DNA of 64,000 bases from Nepenthes gracilis (GCA_033239525.1 BSYO01000009.1:14653299-14717298); one strand, 5' to 3'. Counted from the stretch's first letter, positions 1 through 11,572 are shown. Program-made: numbers and translations. Notes: generated by a model from the sequence alone, not told the origin.

Positions 1-2505
1 CATATTCGATTTTCCAATGCTATGGTTCTGGAGCACCATTTACTGCATCTCAGCCAAGGGATATCTGGAAAAGGTACTAATATTAGGAAAGAAAATTTTA
101 AAAATATGGTTCTGGAAAAGCACAATTTAATTTATAGTCCTGTTTTCCTGTAGTTGAAAAATATGTAGTTGAAAAATATTTAACTACATATACCTTTTAA
201 AGCCTTTAATGAAATGTGTTTGAGAGTTTAACTTCATTATTTTTTAATGAAATGGGTAGGAATTGGTGGTATGAGTCCTCCCAATATGGAGTATGAGTAA
301 TTGTTTGCATATTTTGGAGTTAAGGGAGAATGTAGGGGGCATAAGATGCATTTAAAGCTCCCAATTGAGTAGTATACATGTAAAACTTAAAAAAGGAGGT
401 AATAGGAGTGTAGGAAATGGTGGTACGAGTTCTCCCATTGTGGAGTATGAGTAAATTTTGTTTTGTTATTTTATTTTGTCTATCTCCGATAAATTTAATT
501 CTAAAACTTTCCTAAATGCTTTCCCCTTGTCTTGTCTTATGTGCCTAGCTTGCTGTTTTAAAACTTTCCTAAAAATTATGTGTTCCTGTTTCTTTTGTAG
601 TCCTCATATACCCCACAGCAGGATTTCAACTTAGAAATTTAGACCGCTGGATCATAAGATGGGTCCAACACATTTTAATATACTGTTGTAATCATAAGAT
701 GTAAGGATGTAGAGAATTGTGATCTCCTCTTCATCTCCTCATTAAGGACTATACTTATTGTTACTTTTAAGGTCATCACACTGTTTGAAATAATGTTGAC
801 AATGGTGATTCGGATGACTTTCCACAAATCATATAAAGTGGTAAATAATGACAAGCCTAATAATTCATCATCAAATTTGATACCAATAAGAGTTTCTTCT
901 CTGACATTTGATGAAATTTCACAATAGAATGTGCACCTCCATTAATAATTTTTCTTGTTGATTATTATTGATAACTATAGGGCTGGAGTCTTTCCAAATC
1001 ATCGATAAAACAGTTGTCATGTTGTCATCAGTCAAACTGCACAAAATCTACCTCCAATGAACATGTTGGCAGGAGGAGGAATTTGGCACTCATGCAGCTT
1101 ATTTGAGTTTTTAAGCCCCTTTATGAATTAGTAGTGTTCACGTCTGTCTCCAAGACTCAACTAGTTATTGGAGAGGTTTCTAGGTAAGATACTGCATACA
1201 GTTTAATATAGATGTTTTCAATTGTTGAAATCCAACAATTTAATCCAACAATTACTTGTACCTTCTCTTGGTGCACCTCACATGGAGCTCAGACCCACAA
1301 GAGATAAAAAAACAAAGGGCTGAGCTACCCAAGAAGTGGAGGGAAGTGTCCCTCTTTAATTGAGGGAGACAATTGAATCTCTCAACTTAAATATGTGGGA
1401 GCCTCCTTTTAGTATAAAATAAAATTTGTCTGATTTATCTATGGTTATTTCATTATTCATTCTTAATATATAGGGTCTATTTTAATTTTTATTTTTTTTA
1501 ATTTTAATGGGCCCCATAGTTTTAGAATAACTATTAAATGAATACAAATATATAGGGTCTATGTTCAATCTCACATAGCTTTGTGCTTAAAACCCAGATT
1601 AAATACAAACCCACTAGCAATTACTATAATTATAAAAACATAAGAAATATATGAATTGAACCCATAATCTACATGACTAACATTGATGTGATATTATATT
1701 AAGAAATTAAAAGATCTAAAAATATAGTTTATAAAATAAAAATATATATATAATTTTATGTTCTAACACAGCAATGTTATTCTATTTTTATTTTTGAACA
1801 AGTCTTGGAGCCCACAAGCTAGAAAATGGGGAAAAAGCCACCCCAAATTCAAGCGAGCAACACGTAAAAGTACATTGCCTCTGATTCCTCATGGTTTATC
1901 ACTTTCAGAGGATAAATATCTCAAAAGCAATACCCAATAAAATTCATTCAATAATTCACATGGTACATCAGAGAAAAAGACATAATGTAATGAAAAATAA
2001 TTGGAACGTTGAGTATTAGTATATATAACTTAATATTTATAATTTTATTGCATGAGGTTGTATTAGAAATTTTTGGACCATGTCTACTTTGGTCATTTCC
2101 TATGTTAGTAGACTTATGATTTAAACTAATTAATTAGCTATTAGAGGGAATTTCTGGATGAGGATCTCACTTATCTCAACATTTCAGATTTTCGGGAGAA
2201 TAATTGGCATTCAAGTAAATTAAATTGGAGGAAAAACATATGTGCAAAACTTACGTAGATTATGGATTATGGTTGTAGTAATTCGAAATGCGACCAAGTT
2301 TGAACAAAATAGGGTATTTTATTTACCAAGGATACTAATAAATCTTCATTGTTGTTATGTAGGCACACGTCAACTGTTTGGTGATTATAACCCATTGTAT
2401 TCTGATTCGGTCGTTGTCAAAATTGCTGGGTATGATACACACACATCAACGCATTACCTATAATTGATTCATTAATATTAACTTTTTTCTTGTTTACATT
2501 TTAGG
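1..2505. other. AT-rich stretch without a supported gene
   Basis: I see no recognisable gene, RNA gene or transposon end here. Only short spurious reading frames occur. A 73-codon frame at 2242-2463 (+) has no recognisable domain. It lies just upstream of a plausible splice acceptor (TTACATTTTAG, ending about 2504) that precedes the CACTA transposase start, so it could be a leader exon, but nothing in its sequence supports that. The 5' terminus of the neighbouring CACTA element should lie in or beyond this stretch. I searched it by eye for CACTACAA and for the TTTAGTGAC motif and found neither. Confidence 0.6.
256..454. repeat. Pair of 45 bp imperfect direct repeats
   Basis: Positions 256-300 and 410-454 are 45 bp direct copies sharing the blocks GTAGGAA, TGGTGGTA and TGGAGTATGAGTAA, with roughly six mismatches. 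About 110 bp of unrelated AT-rich DNA separates them. They could be a small duplication or a remnant of a decayed element. Confidence 0.7.
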
Positions 2506-4746
2506 ATGGATAAGAGTTGGATAAATTATAAGATCATCGGTGAAGGCACGAAAAGCCAAATTATAGAAAAGGAGTTATCGAATTTCTTGATTTTGCATTT
2601 TCAAAAGTTGGAAATGGGGATAAGATACGTTGTCCATGCAATAATTGTAACAATCTTTTTTTTTCAAGATAGGAACTAATCTTCAACCACTTATTTATAT
2701 ATGGAATATAAGGGATTACAAACAATGGATTTTTCATGGAGAAGAAGAAAATGACTCTACCAGTGATGAAGAACATGATGATGATGGGAAAGAAAGCGGA
2801 GATAATGATTTCGAATATGATGATACTATTTCTTTGATCCATGATGCCACAAATGTTAGAAATGTAGATTTCAGTAAGGATGTTGACCATTTAGGTGATG
2901 AAACTGAACAAAATGATGCAGTGCCCGAAAACTTTTATAGACTTATGAAAGATGCTGAACAAGAATTATTTTCGGGTTGTGATCGTTTTACTAAATTGGA
3001 ATTTATTTTACATCTTCTCCATTTGAAGTGCATTAATGGTAGGAGTGATAAATCTTTCTCAATGCTATCAATTTATTGAAATCAAGTATTCTTCCATGAT
3101 AGTAATTTTCCAAGTAACTCTTATGAAGCAAAGAAGTATACAAGAGATTTAGGATTGGATTATGTTAAGATTGATGTTTGTAAGAATGATTGTATCCTTT
3201 ATCGAAATGTATATGAAAAATATCAAACTGTCCGATTTGTGGGTGCTCGAGGTGGAAAATTGATAATGATGAAGGAAAAAGTCCCGCATAAAATTCTTCG
3301 TCATTTTCCACTAATACCTAGACTTCAAAGGTTTTACATGTCTTCAAAACTAGCATCTCATATGCGATGGCATAAGGAGAAACGCCCGATGATGGAGTCT
3401 TGAGACATCCGGGGACTCAAAGCTTGGAAATCTTTTGACGAAAATGTACCCAAACTTTGCACTAGATTCCCGAAATGTGAGGCTTGGCTTAGCTTCCGAT
3501 GGATTCAATCCTTTTGGCAACTTACACATCTTACAAGATATGGCCATGATATTAGTTCCATATAATCTCCCACCATGGATATGCATGAAAAGTGAATACT
3601 TTATATTGTCATTATTAATTCCTGGTCCAAAAGCTCCCCGGAAATGATATTGATGTATTCTTTGGAACCATTAATAGATGAGCTTATGGAATTATGGTAT
3701 GCTGGAGTTGAAACTCTACGCCTTTAGTTCAAACAATTTTAAATTACATGCATCATTATTGTGGACTATCAATGATTTTCCAGCTTACGCAAATTTATCA
3801 GGTTGGAGTACGAAAGGAAAATTGGCTTGTCCTAATTGCAATGTTGACACTTCCTCTTATAGATTGTCACATGGTCATAAATTGTGTTATATGTGTCATC
3901 GTAGATTCTTAGATGCCTATCATAAATGGAGATTTGACAAAAAATCCTTTGACGGCACTATAGAAATGCGACATGCTCCCAAGCTATTTTCGGGATGATG
4001 TCCTTGATCAACTTAGTGGATGTGACAATGTGATATTTGGGAAGGCCGGTACTGCGAAAACAACTTGAACATACTCAAGTATAATTGGAAAAAAAAGTAT
4101 TTTTTCAAGTTGCCAGATTGAGCAAAGTTTTGGTTCGTCATAATTTAGATGTTATGCATATTGAAAAGAATGTCTGTGAAAGTATCATAGGCACGGTATT
4201 AGGCATTGATGGGAAGACAAAGGATAATTTAAATTCTCGTCTGGATTTGAGGAATATGGGAATTCGAAAGGACTTGCATCCTATTGAACTTGGAGATAAA
4301 TATTTAATTCCTAAAGTCTGCCTATTCGTTGACATTGAAAGAAAAAAGGGTTGTTTGTAAGTTTCTTGCAAATCTGAAAGTTCCAGATGGTTACTCTTCC
4401 AATATATCTCGATGTGTAAATTATGTTGATGGTAAAGTTTTAGGGATGAAAAGTCATGATTATCATGTATTTATGTAAGACTTGATTGCACGGCATTTCG
4501 TGGTATCTTACCTACGAAGTATACGAGCCATTAGCTGAATTAGGTGTGTTCTTTGCGCTTATGTGGAAAACATTACGAGTGGATGCATTGGAAAAATTAG
4601 AACGAAATATTATTTTGACCCTTTGTAAAATGGAACGTATCTTTCTCCCATCTTTTTGATATCATGTTGCACTTACCTATTCATTTGGCAAGTGAGGCAA
4701 AAGTTTGCAGACCAGTTCAATATCGGTGGATGTATCCTTTTGAAAG
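2506..4746 (+). pseudogene. TNP2-type CACTA transposase, broken
   Basis: In active relatives this protein cuts and joins CACTA ends in the nucleus. From the ATG at 2506 an N-terminal transposase-associated domain is readable (MDKSW, then IRCPCNNC near 2625-2645). An acidic linker follows, then the TNP2 core (SDKSFSML near 3045, KNDCILYR near 3184, FPLIPRLQR near 3308, NVRLGLASDGFNPFGN near 3475-3520, VPYNLPPWICM near 3557). The DUF4218-like part follows (VLVRHNLDVMHIEKNVCES near 4128-4185, then IHLASEAKVC and YRWMYPFE up to 4746). The gene is dead: there is a TGA near 3077, a frameshift through the CPICGCSRWK zinc motif near 3220-3250, a stop near 3400 and further shifts near 4000-4080 and 4360. 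The conserved stretch after the DUF4218 region and any DUF4216 are missing. A GT donor immediately follows 4746. Confidence 0.88.
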
Positions 4747-4827
4747 GTGAGATATTCCTAAAATTTATAGCATGTGTATTTTGAATATAATGATTATAAT
4801 ATTTGAACTAATAAAGTCTTGTTTAAT

Positions 4828-5731
4828 ATGAGTGAAAATAATTCAAAGAATAGAAGTAAACAGAGAATGATGAGCTGCGTTGGCACAAAATCTATTGCAC
4901 GTACTTTGCATGAGATGGTAATAGCCATCTTTAATATATGACATCTTTTTGTTATTTGCTTACACTTGAAAATTTACAAACAGCGAAGCGACCAACGTTC
5001 ACATCGTGAAGAATCGATCGAGCCTACCGAATACTTGAAATTGTTTGTAAAAGAAAAGAAACGAAAAGATGGAAATTGGGTTGATAATGAGTCGGAATAT
5101 GCATATCAGAAGCTGTTAGAATTACACGAGACTCAGGTTGAACAAAATGGTGCTGATAACTTGATGGCAGAGGATGCTTTTTCAATTGTTCTTGGATGTA
5201 AGTCTACATACATAAGAGGGATGGGAGAAGGTCCTCGGCCAAGTAGAAATGACAATAATTGTTTAGAAAGTTGTAGTAAGATGCCAATATGCCTAGAAAA
5301 TGACATTAATGCTCGGATTGAGGCTGAAGTACAACGACGGTTAGCAGATCTGCTAAATCAAAAAGAAGTCGAGATTCGTTCTAAATTGCTTGTCGGGCTG
5401 AAAGCTGATATATATTCTGATATGCGATCTTTGATTAAAGAAGAATTATGTACAATGCAAACTAAAAAAACGGTAAGTTTATAGTTATCGTTTCTTATTA
5501 TGTTTTTAATTGTTTACAATGAAAAATGGCATTAATGCTCTTTGTTTATTATTTTGCTTGGAAGCTCTTTGTATTAACCCATTGTAAAATGGGTGGGCAG
5601 ATTTACACCCCACCCAAACTATATCTTACATCAATAGTAATTGTTTGTAGGACTTGGAGAATGCAATTAACCAAATGAATGATAAAAGTGTCGAAGGAAC
5701 AGATGGTGGTTCATTATTCAAGCTTCTGTAA
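4828..5731 (+). CDS. Transposase_24 / TNPA-like CACTA protein, three exons
   Basis: This appears to be the second CACTA gene. Such proteins (Pfam Transposase_24, Ptta/En/Spm family) are thought to bind the subterminal repeats and assist the TNP2 transposase. I read three exons joined by GT-AG introns in phase 0: 4828-4917, 4984-5472 and 5651-5731, ending in TAA, for 219 residues. The family signature is clear: an N-terminal GTKSIARTLHEM, then EPTEYLKLFV and KDGNWVD, then an AFSIVLG block and the closing GMGEGPRPS near 5219-5246. The C-terminal part is rich in charged residues and looks helical (IEAEVQRRLADLLNQKEVE), perhaps a coiled coil. Unlike the adjacent TNP2 it contains no internal stop. 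The exon model is inferred from reading frame and splice signals only. Alternatively these exons could be the downstream part of a single TNP2 fusion transcript. Confidence 0.7.
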
Positions 5732-5840
5732 TCCGAGTAGTTGCCTTCCAATCAAAAAAGAACTATGATATTATGACTTTGGGTTTCCATTCCAAATTTT
5801 ATTATGACTTGGCTGTGCACTTTACATGTTATTCATTAAG

Positions 5841-6209
5841 GCGGAAGTTGCAAGGCCGTTTGACAAGAACAGGAAGCGAGCTTGTGATCAATCTAGTGGG
5901 CCTATTAGCAGAACTACGAGCCAATCTAAAGTCCTAAAAGGCCAGCTGGCTTTTTCTTCCTCGACCGATCGTGTGCTAAAACAAGTGGAGGTTAGAGTTA
6001 TTTGAAATATTATTTTTCATATTTGTTTAGTTTATTCCCGAATATGATTAGATTATATTGAGATATCTCGGATTACATATTAGAGTTATTTGAAAATAAG
6101 TCATTGTCTATAACAGCCGAACATTCAAAAAAATAAAAGGCCAGATCCGATGATCTCAGTATTCAAAGGAGGCATACATGCAAATACAAGTTCAGGTTGT
6201 AAATTTTAA
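5841..6209 (+). CDS. Possible further exons of the TNPA-like gene
   Basis: Two open blocks with splice-like borders follow the TNPA-like gene. The first is 5841-5990, preceded by CATTAAG and followed by GTTAGA. The second is 6117-6209, preceded by TATAACAG and ending in TAA. Both are Ser/Lys/Arg-rich and have no recognisable domain. They could be alternative 3' exons that replace the short third exon, because CACTA transcripts are often alternatively spliced. I cannot establish the junction that would join them. Confidence 0.3.
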
Positions 6210-6709
6210 ATTTTGAGTGCTATCTTTTTTTTTTTTTTTTATCTGATTGAGTGATTAATGTGAATCACAATGTTACTTGGTACCTTTGAGCCTGTGTGTG
6301 AATTATTTTGATCTCGATAATATTTTGGGCAAAATGTCGTGGTCTTGGCAAGTTTCGACTTCCGCTCCAGGACTAACATTTTGAGGCTGAGTAGCGAGAA
6401 TCAGAGTATTAATCAAACTATCGGTATGAAACCATATTCGAGTTCTCAACAAAAATCATGATGAGCACTCAGCCATGAGATCGTTCATGTTACTCTCGGC
6501 CTCGGCATCCCACATCATTATATTGCATAGCTGGAATTTTTTTAAATTTGTTGTAAGACAATTTGATATTTGTGTTGAAATCAATTTGATAGTTGTGTTA
6601 AATTTTTGCCCATTAAAGTATATAAATTAAATATAAAATTATATACTTTTTATGGTAATTATTTGTTATTAAATATAATATTTAATGATAAATTTTAAAT
6701 TATTTTGAC

Positions 6710-7003
6710 ACTAACAAATATTCTTTAGTGACAAAATTATTTTGTCACTAAAGCAATAATTATTGTCACTAAAGAATTTCTTTAGTGACAAAATTATATT
6801 GTCACTAAAGCAATAATTATTGTCACTAAAAAATTTCTTTAGTGACAAAATTATATTGTCACTAAAGAATTTCTTTAGTGACAAAATAAAAATTTGTCAC
6901 TAAAGGTTTTGTGACAAATCTTTAGTGACAAATTAATATTTTGTCACTAAAAGCTTTAGTGACAAATTTATAATCTTTAGTGACAAATTATTTTGTCACT
7001 AAA
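6710..7003. repeat. CACTA subterminal array of TTTAGTGACAAA motifs
   Basis: Fifteen copies of the core TTAGTGAC (seven forward, eight as GTCACTAA) lie in under 300 bp, usually with flanking AAA or CTTT, and alternate in orientation so that many neighbouring pairs can pair as hairpins. In En/Spm-type elements arrays of short subterminal motifs in both orientations are binding sites for the TNPA-type protein. The array ends directly at the terminal inverted repeat, which supports that role here. One further degenerate copy is at about 6908. Confidence 0.85.
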
Positions 7004-7022
7004 GGTTATTATTGTTGTAGTG
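7004..7022. repeat. CACTA 3' terminal inverted repeat
   Basis: GGTTATTATTGTTGTAGTG is the inverse of a CACTACAACAATAATAACC terminus, the typical end of plant CACTA elements. It marks the right border of the transposon. The next bases, AAT, would be one copy of the 3 bp target duplication. Confidence 0.85.
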
Positions 7023-7642
7023 AATGCTGGAATATTGCTTTAGTTTCTTATATAATTATAAGATAATGGTCAGTTTGTGAAATTGTTGTTACGATATTAT
7101 GGTTGAGCTATGTTGGAGGTCAAATTGGAGTAATTTCACCGTATCATAGGATAATTATATTACTAACAAAGTATTATGTAGCATCTCAATTCAAAATTTT
7201 TGGGTCAAGAATATGTTTATTATGATCCAGGTTATGGCAGAATTAGCATTAAAGCAAGTTGTAAAAGGAATTTCTTAATCGATCATAAAAGTGCTCAACT
7301 TTTTCTTTTTCTGTGTTGTGATAATTGTAAGATGACATGAAGTCATGGCATGGAGGGTCTAATAGAAAGAATGAATATCTTATGATGATGGCAAGAATGA
7401 TTAAGATCATGGACTATTTGTTCCATGTGCTATCCCATAATGCAGGGCAGGCTGAGGCTAGTGGAGCTGGAGGGAATCTTAGAGGGGAAATGATGGCCTA
7501 CACAATGGTTTATGAATGAGAGAGTTCTCATTTTCTTAGGTGATCTAAATCCTACCAAAGCAAAGATATGAATTTGAAGGATATAAAAGGTATTGAAGGC
7601 TATCGAATGTCCTGAAATAAAAAGGTTAGATTCACCCCATAT
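7023..7642 (+). other. LTR-like remnant and leader, no gene
   Basis: No gene is supported. The block GGAGGTCAAATTGGAG near 7109-7124 recurs within the LTR-like DNA near 36115, which suggests that 7.03-7.3 kb is the end of an old LTR belonging to the gypsy relic that follows. I could not find a clean primer-binding site. Confidence 0.35.
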
Positions 7643-10062
7643 AAACTTGATGATGAGGTTGACCATTGGTGGAAAATGACTAAGAGAGTTTTGAGATAAG
7701 TGAATGATGAGATTCTATGATAGGTGTTTATGGAGGATTTCAATGGCAAGTATTTCTCGGTGAGCCTTTGGGAGCTAAAGAAAGATAAATTCTAGTGGCT
7801 AAGGCAAGGAAATCACTTCGTGGCAAAGTATGATTTAAAATTTTCTAAGCTCGCTTGATCCTTGCCATATTTGGTACTTGGTGAGGAGAACTAGATATGG
7901 AAGTTCCTTTAAGGGTTGAATGATATTTTTTAGAGGCAATTTGTGCCTTTCTGATTTTATAGATGTATTGAGGAGTGTTGTACAAGGCCCTACTCATTAA
8001 GCAAGAAATAGAGAGTGCAACGTTTTTCTTTTGAGAAGAATGCCAGTAGAGGAGGGTAGAGCTCGCTAGGAGGATTCCAAAAGAGGACCAAGTCCAGCTA
8101 TAGAGAGACCAAACAAGTGACAAACGTCTAAGGGATGCCAGGAGGACAACATCAAAGGATACCATGCAGGTTCTATAGATGATTACACAGTGGAGAACCT
8201 CATTATAAGTAATCTGGAGCCTTCTTTGATTGTGGCCAATTTGGCCACATGATCGAGGAGTCCCCTCATCTATTAAGGCAAACAAATAGGAAGCCAAGTT
8301 CTTTGGGAAAGGCATATGCTGTGATGGCCAAAGTTGTGGATGTGTTTCCGACAATGAAAGAAAATAAACCTTCGACCCTTGAGACTTTGGTACATGCTTT
8401 TGGATTTGTGTTTTGCACATTTATTATGTCCTTGAAGTTTGTACTCCATTTGCATTCAGCACCAAGAATTGTGGGTTATGTTTTAGTGGCATCTACACCT
8501 TTGGGTAAGTATTCATTAGCCGACTTTGTATACTCTAAGTGCAAAATATAGGTGTATGAGTTTGAATGGGTAGTAGATATAATATTAATAAAGATGCATA
8601 ATTTCAATATAATTCTAGGTATAGATTGGTTGACATGTTATCATGATAGTGTACATTATTTCTACAGGTGTATTTTTTTTAAATTTTGGGTTGTGTATCA
8701 TTTTATTTTTAAGGAAATAAACAAAAAGAGTCAGCCAATGCAGTTTTTGCATTGCATGTATGTAATTTGATGAGAGGCAAGTGTCAAGCATATTTTACCT
8801 TTGTTACCATCGTCGAGAGTCATAAAATTCCAACCGAAGAGATTTCGAAGGTAAAAGAATTTAACAATGTAATTTTTAGAAGATCTATCTGGATCATTGC
8901 CAAGTCGAGAGATTGAATTTGAGATTGATTTGGCACCATGATCCATGTCAATTTGTAAGACTCTATATAGGATAGTTAATTTGGAGTTTAAAGAGTCAAA
9001 AAATAATTACAAGAACTATTTGAGAAGGATTTTATTCAATTGAGTGTGTCACCTTAAGGTATATCAATTTTGTTTATGAAGGAGAAGGGTGAGTCTATAA
9101 AGTTATAAATAGGCTATTGGGAACAGAAAAATATAACAATCAAGTATTCTTGTTGATGATAGATGACTTAATTGATCAATTATAATGAGCCCAAGTTTTT
9201 TCAAATATTGATCTTTAATTGGAGTAACACCAAAAATGATCAAGATGAAAGATGTATCAAAGATGGTCTTCCAAATGAGGTGCAGCCACTATGAGTTTTA
9301 GTAATGCTACTTAGATTAGCTATTGCCTTTACAATGTTCATGGAATCGATAAATCAGGTATTTAAACCCTATTTTTATCAATTTGTGCTTATCTTTTTAA
9401 CTACATTTTAATATACTCCAAAAACTATAAAGAGCACGAAAACCATTTGAGAATTACATTACAAGCACTTAGAGAAGGATGATTTTATGCGGAGTTGAAG
9501 AAGTAGCTTTCTTAGGACATGTTATTTTTTATGGAGGTATTTCAGTTAATCCAAATAACATTGAAATAGTCACAAGTTGTTAACTAGTGTAACTATGGTA
9601 TAAAGTTTTCTTAGTTAAGCCGGATATTATAGAAAGGTCCATGGAGAATTTTTCTAGCATTTTTATGTTGTTAAATCGATTGACACAAAAGAAGTTAGCA
9701 TTCTTTTGGAATGAATATTGTGAAAGGAATTTCCAATAGATGAATGGTCATTTGATGATGGTCTCAATTTTTAATATTTTAGAAGCATCTGGGGGTTTTG
9801 TTGTATATCATGATGCTCTTAATGGGGGGTTGAATTATGTGTCAATGCAACATGGAAACGTTATTGCTTATGAGTTGAATTAACTAAAAACTTAAGAGTA
9901 TAATTTTTTCACCCATGACTTGGAGTTGTTAATGGTCATTTGATGATGGTCTCAATGTTTAATATTTTAGAAGCATCTGGGGGTTTTGTTGTATATCATG
10001 ATGCCCCCAATGGGGGGTTGAATTATGTGTCAATGCAATATGGAAACGTTATTGCTTATGAG
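7643..10062 (+). pseudogene. Heavily decayed Ty3/gypsy gag-pol relic
   Basis: Retroelement motifs appear in the correct order but with many stops and shifts. Gag shows KLDDEVDHWW near 7646, FMEDFNGKYF near 7727 and LRQGNHFVAKYD near 7800. A CCHC knuckle near 8228 has lost its first and last cysteines (FDCGQFGHMIEESPH). The protease C-terminus (NIILGIDWL) is near 8605. The linker into reverse transcriptase (LPSREIEFEIDL) is near 8895-8930. The RT active-site region reads FNYILIYSK near 9400 where [10 protein letters not shown] is expected, so both catalytic aspartates are gone. RNase H is recognisable near 9790-9930 (GGFVVYHDA, THDLELL). A 132 bp block of RNase H is duplicated and the second copy is cut off by the next element. 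This is the most degraded retroelement in the window and therefore probably among the oldest. Confidence 0.8.
9743..10062 (+). repeat. Duplicated 132 bp RNase H segment
   Basis: Positions 9743-9874 and 9931-10062 are near-identical 132 bp copies (shared start AATGGTCATTTGATGATG, shared end ATTGCTTATGAG) separated by 56 bp. They encode the same piece of RNase H. The second copy stops where the flanking minus-strand LTR begins. Confidence 0.9.
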
Positions 10063-11043
10063 TATATAAGCACAAATAGGAAATGAAATTGAAGTATTTA
10101 CATGCTAAGATTACAAGTAATCCAAAATATAAACTTAATCGGGTATCGGAACGAGGATATCTAAAGAAAATGAAATGAACATAGAAAGATGCATAATTTT
10201 TAATAAATAAAAGTTGAATATAAAAATGAGAAAAATTGAAATGAGTGATTGGATTATTACATCGACCCGATTTATCATTGCTCTAATTAGCTCGAGTTTG
10301 GAATCGGACTTGAAAACCTCAAATATACCTAGATTTCAACAACAATCTTCCTGCCACACCTTGTGCTCTCTCTTTCCTCTATGTGGAAACCTCAATAAAA
10401 ATGACTATGGAAGCACAAATTCATCCTCTATGAGTATATCATTATTTTTATTTCATCAGAAAAACTCCCCCAAATACAAAATCACAAAACTAAATCCATA
10501 AAACTTTTACTTCAAAATCTACAGCCTATCAAACTGCTAGGCTCTACTCAACCTCATCAGATATGAGGGCATGCTCATCTGGAGGAAAGAAAGTAGTAAG
10601 GGTTAGCCAAATGTCAGTAAGTGCAATATAATTAAGGCATGCACAAGATATAAAAACAAAAATGAATTTTCATAAATAGCGTAAATACATTTTTAAAAAT
10701 CATTTATCTTTTTTATTTTACTTATTCTTCCTTTAGGTTCCAAAATATGCGTTAAAGTCAAGTGCCCGGCAATAATAGGCCTTTAACTAATAGCGGTTGA
10801 ACAAGAAAAGGAATGTGTATGCTTCCACGCATTCTAAGGCGTGACCCACATAGTTCCGCCCGAGGCACCCATATAGGGCTATATTACATATGCCACCATA
10901 TCCTGCGGATGCATCCTACATATCCTAAGATATGTGAGAGAAAACCTGAAATTTGGCCCCCATTTTCGTGAATAAAGCCTAATTTTAATTATATAAACTT
11001 AATTGTCTTTTAATTATTAGGTTTTGAAATTCAAAACCTCACA
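10063..11043 (-). repeat. 3' LTR (part) of gypsy element 2
   Basis: The right border is firm: on the minus strand AAGTGAGGGAAAGT is followed by TGTGAGGTTTTGAA, matching the polypurine tract and LTR start of element 3 at 23896-23920. Internal similarity to the 5' LTR of element 3 is also visible (the block CAGATGAG..GATGAG near 10530-10590 against about 18630-18670). The left end is uncertain and taken where the duplicated RNase H stops. No plain TG..CA terminus is visible there, so the LTR may be truncated. Confidence 0.6.
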
Positions 11044-11572
11044 ACTTTCCCTCACTTGGAAAATTTTGTCATAAGAAATAATATACATGTGTATAAATAA
11101 TCATAAGACTTAAAAAACAGAAGATATGTAAATAAATACCAAAAAATCAAAATAAATGGGGATACTTATCCCGTATAAAAACCTCATCCTCCTCTCCCAC
11201 GAGTTAGGATTTTAAGGGCAAAAATCGCAAATAGAAATGAATTTGAAGTATTTACATGTTGTTCTTCCACAAAACTTTCACTAGAGGGATGGTCTTCAAA
11301 CGTAGGATTTAATCCTTTTGATCTAAAATCTGAACTGGCTTCTTTGAATATGACAAATCTTCTTGGATAACAAACGGGCTGTAATTGATGACGTGCGGTG
11401 GATCGTTCTAACTTGAAACGCACCCGGTGTCCTTCAACATCGAAAGACATGGAAGCTTAATTTTAATTATATAAACTTAATTGTTAGGTTTTGCAAACCT
11501 CCCCCACTTAAAAAAAACTCTAATTATAAGACTTAAACAAGAAGAACGCCTAAAACAATACGCCACTCATCT
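11044..11572 (-). other. Rearranged pol 3' end with a second LTR-junction copy and an unidentified ORF
   Basis: Between the polypurine tract and the integrase fragment lies an anomalous insert. At about 11461-11520 there is a second, diverged copy of the polypurine tract plus LTR start (minus-strand AAGTGGGGG, then TATATAATTAAAATTAAGC), so the junction is partly duplicated. Between the two junctions an 88-codon frame runs from 11450 to 11184 (-). Its N-terminal two thirds match nothing I recognise. Near 11160-11190, in another frame, DEVFIRDKYPHLF resembles the last residues of gypsy pol (DEIREKHPHLF in element 3). Confidence 0.5.

Larger units (their letters stand above)
2506..7022 (+). mobile_element. 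CACTA (En/Spm-type) DNA transposon, 5' end not found
   Basis: The element is recognised from a TNP2-type transposase, a Transposase_24/TNPA-like gene, an array of short inverted motifs near its 3' end, and the terminal sequence GGTTATTATTGTTGTAGTG at 7004-7022, whose reverse complement begins CACTACAAC as expected for this superfamily. CACTA elements make a 3 bp target duplication; the right flank is AAT. The start given is the transposase ATG, because the matching left terminus is not visible in the window. The TNP2 gene carries stops and frameshifts, so the element is probably non-autonomous. Confidence 0.88.

Noticed and set aside
2242..2463. 73-codon plus-strand frame upstream of the CACTA transposase
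   Set aside because: No recognisable domain and ordinary length for chance in AT-rich DNA. Kept only as a possible leader exon, without support.
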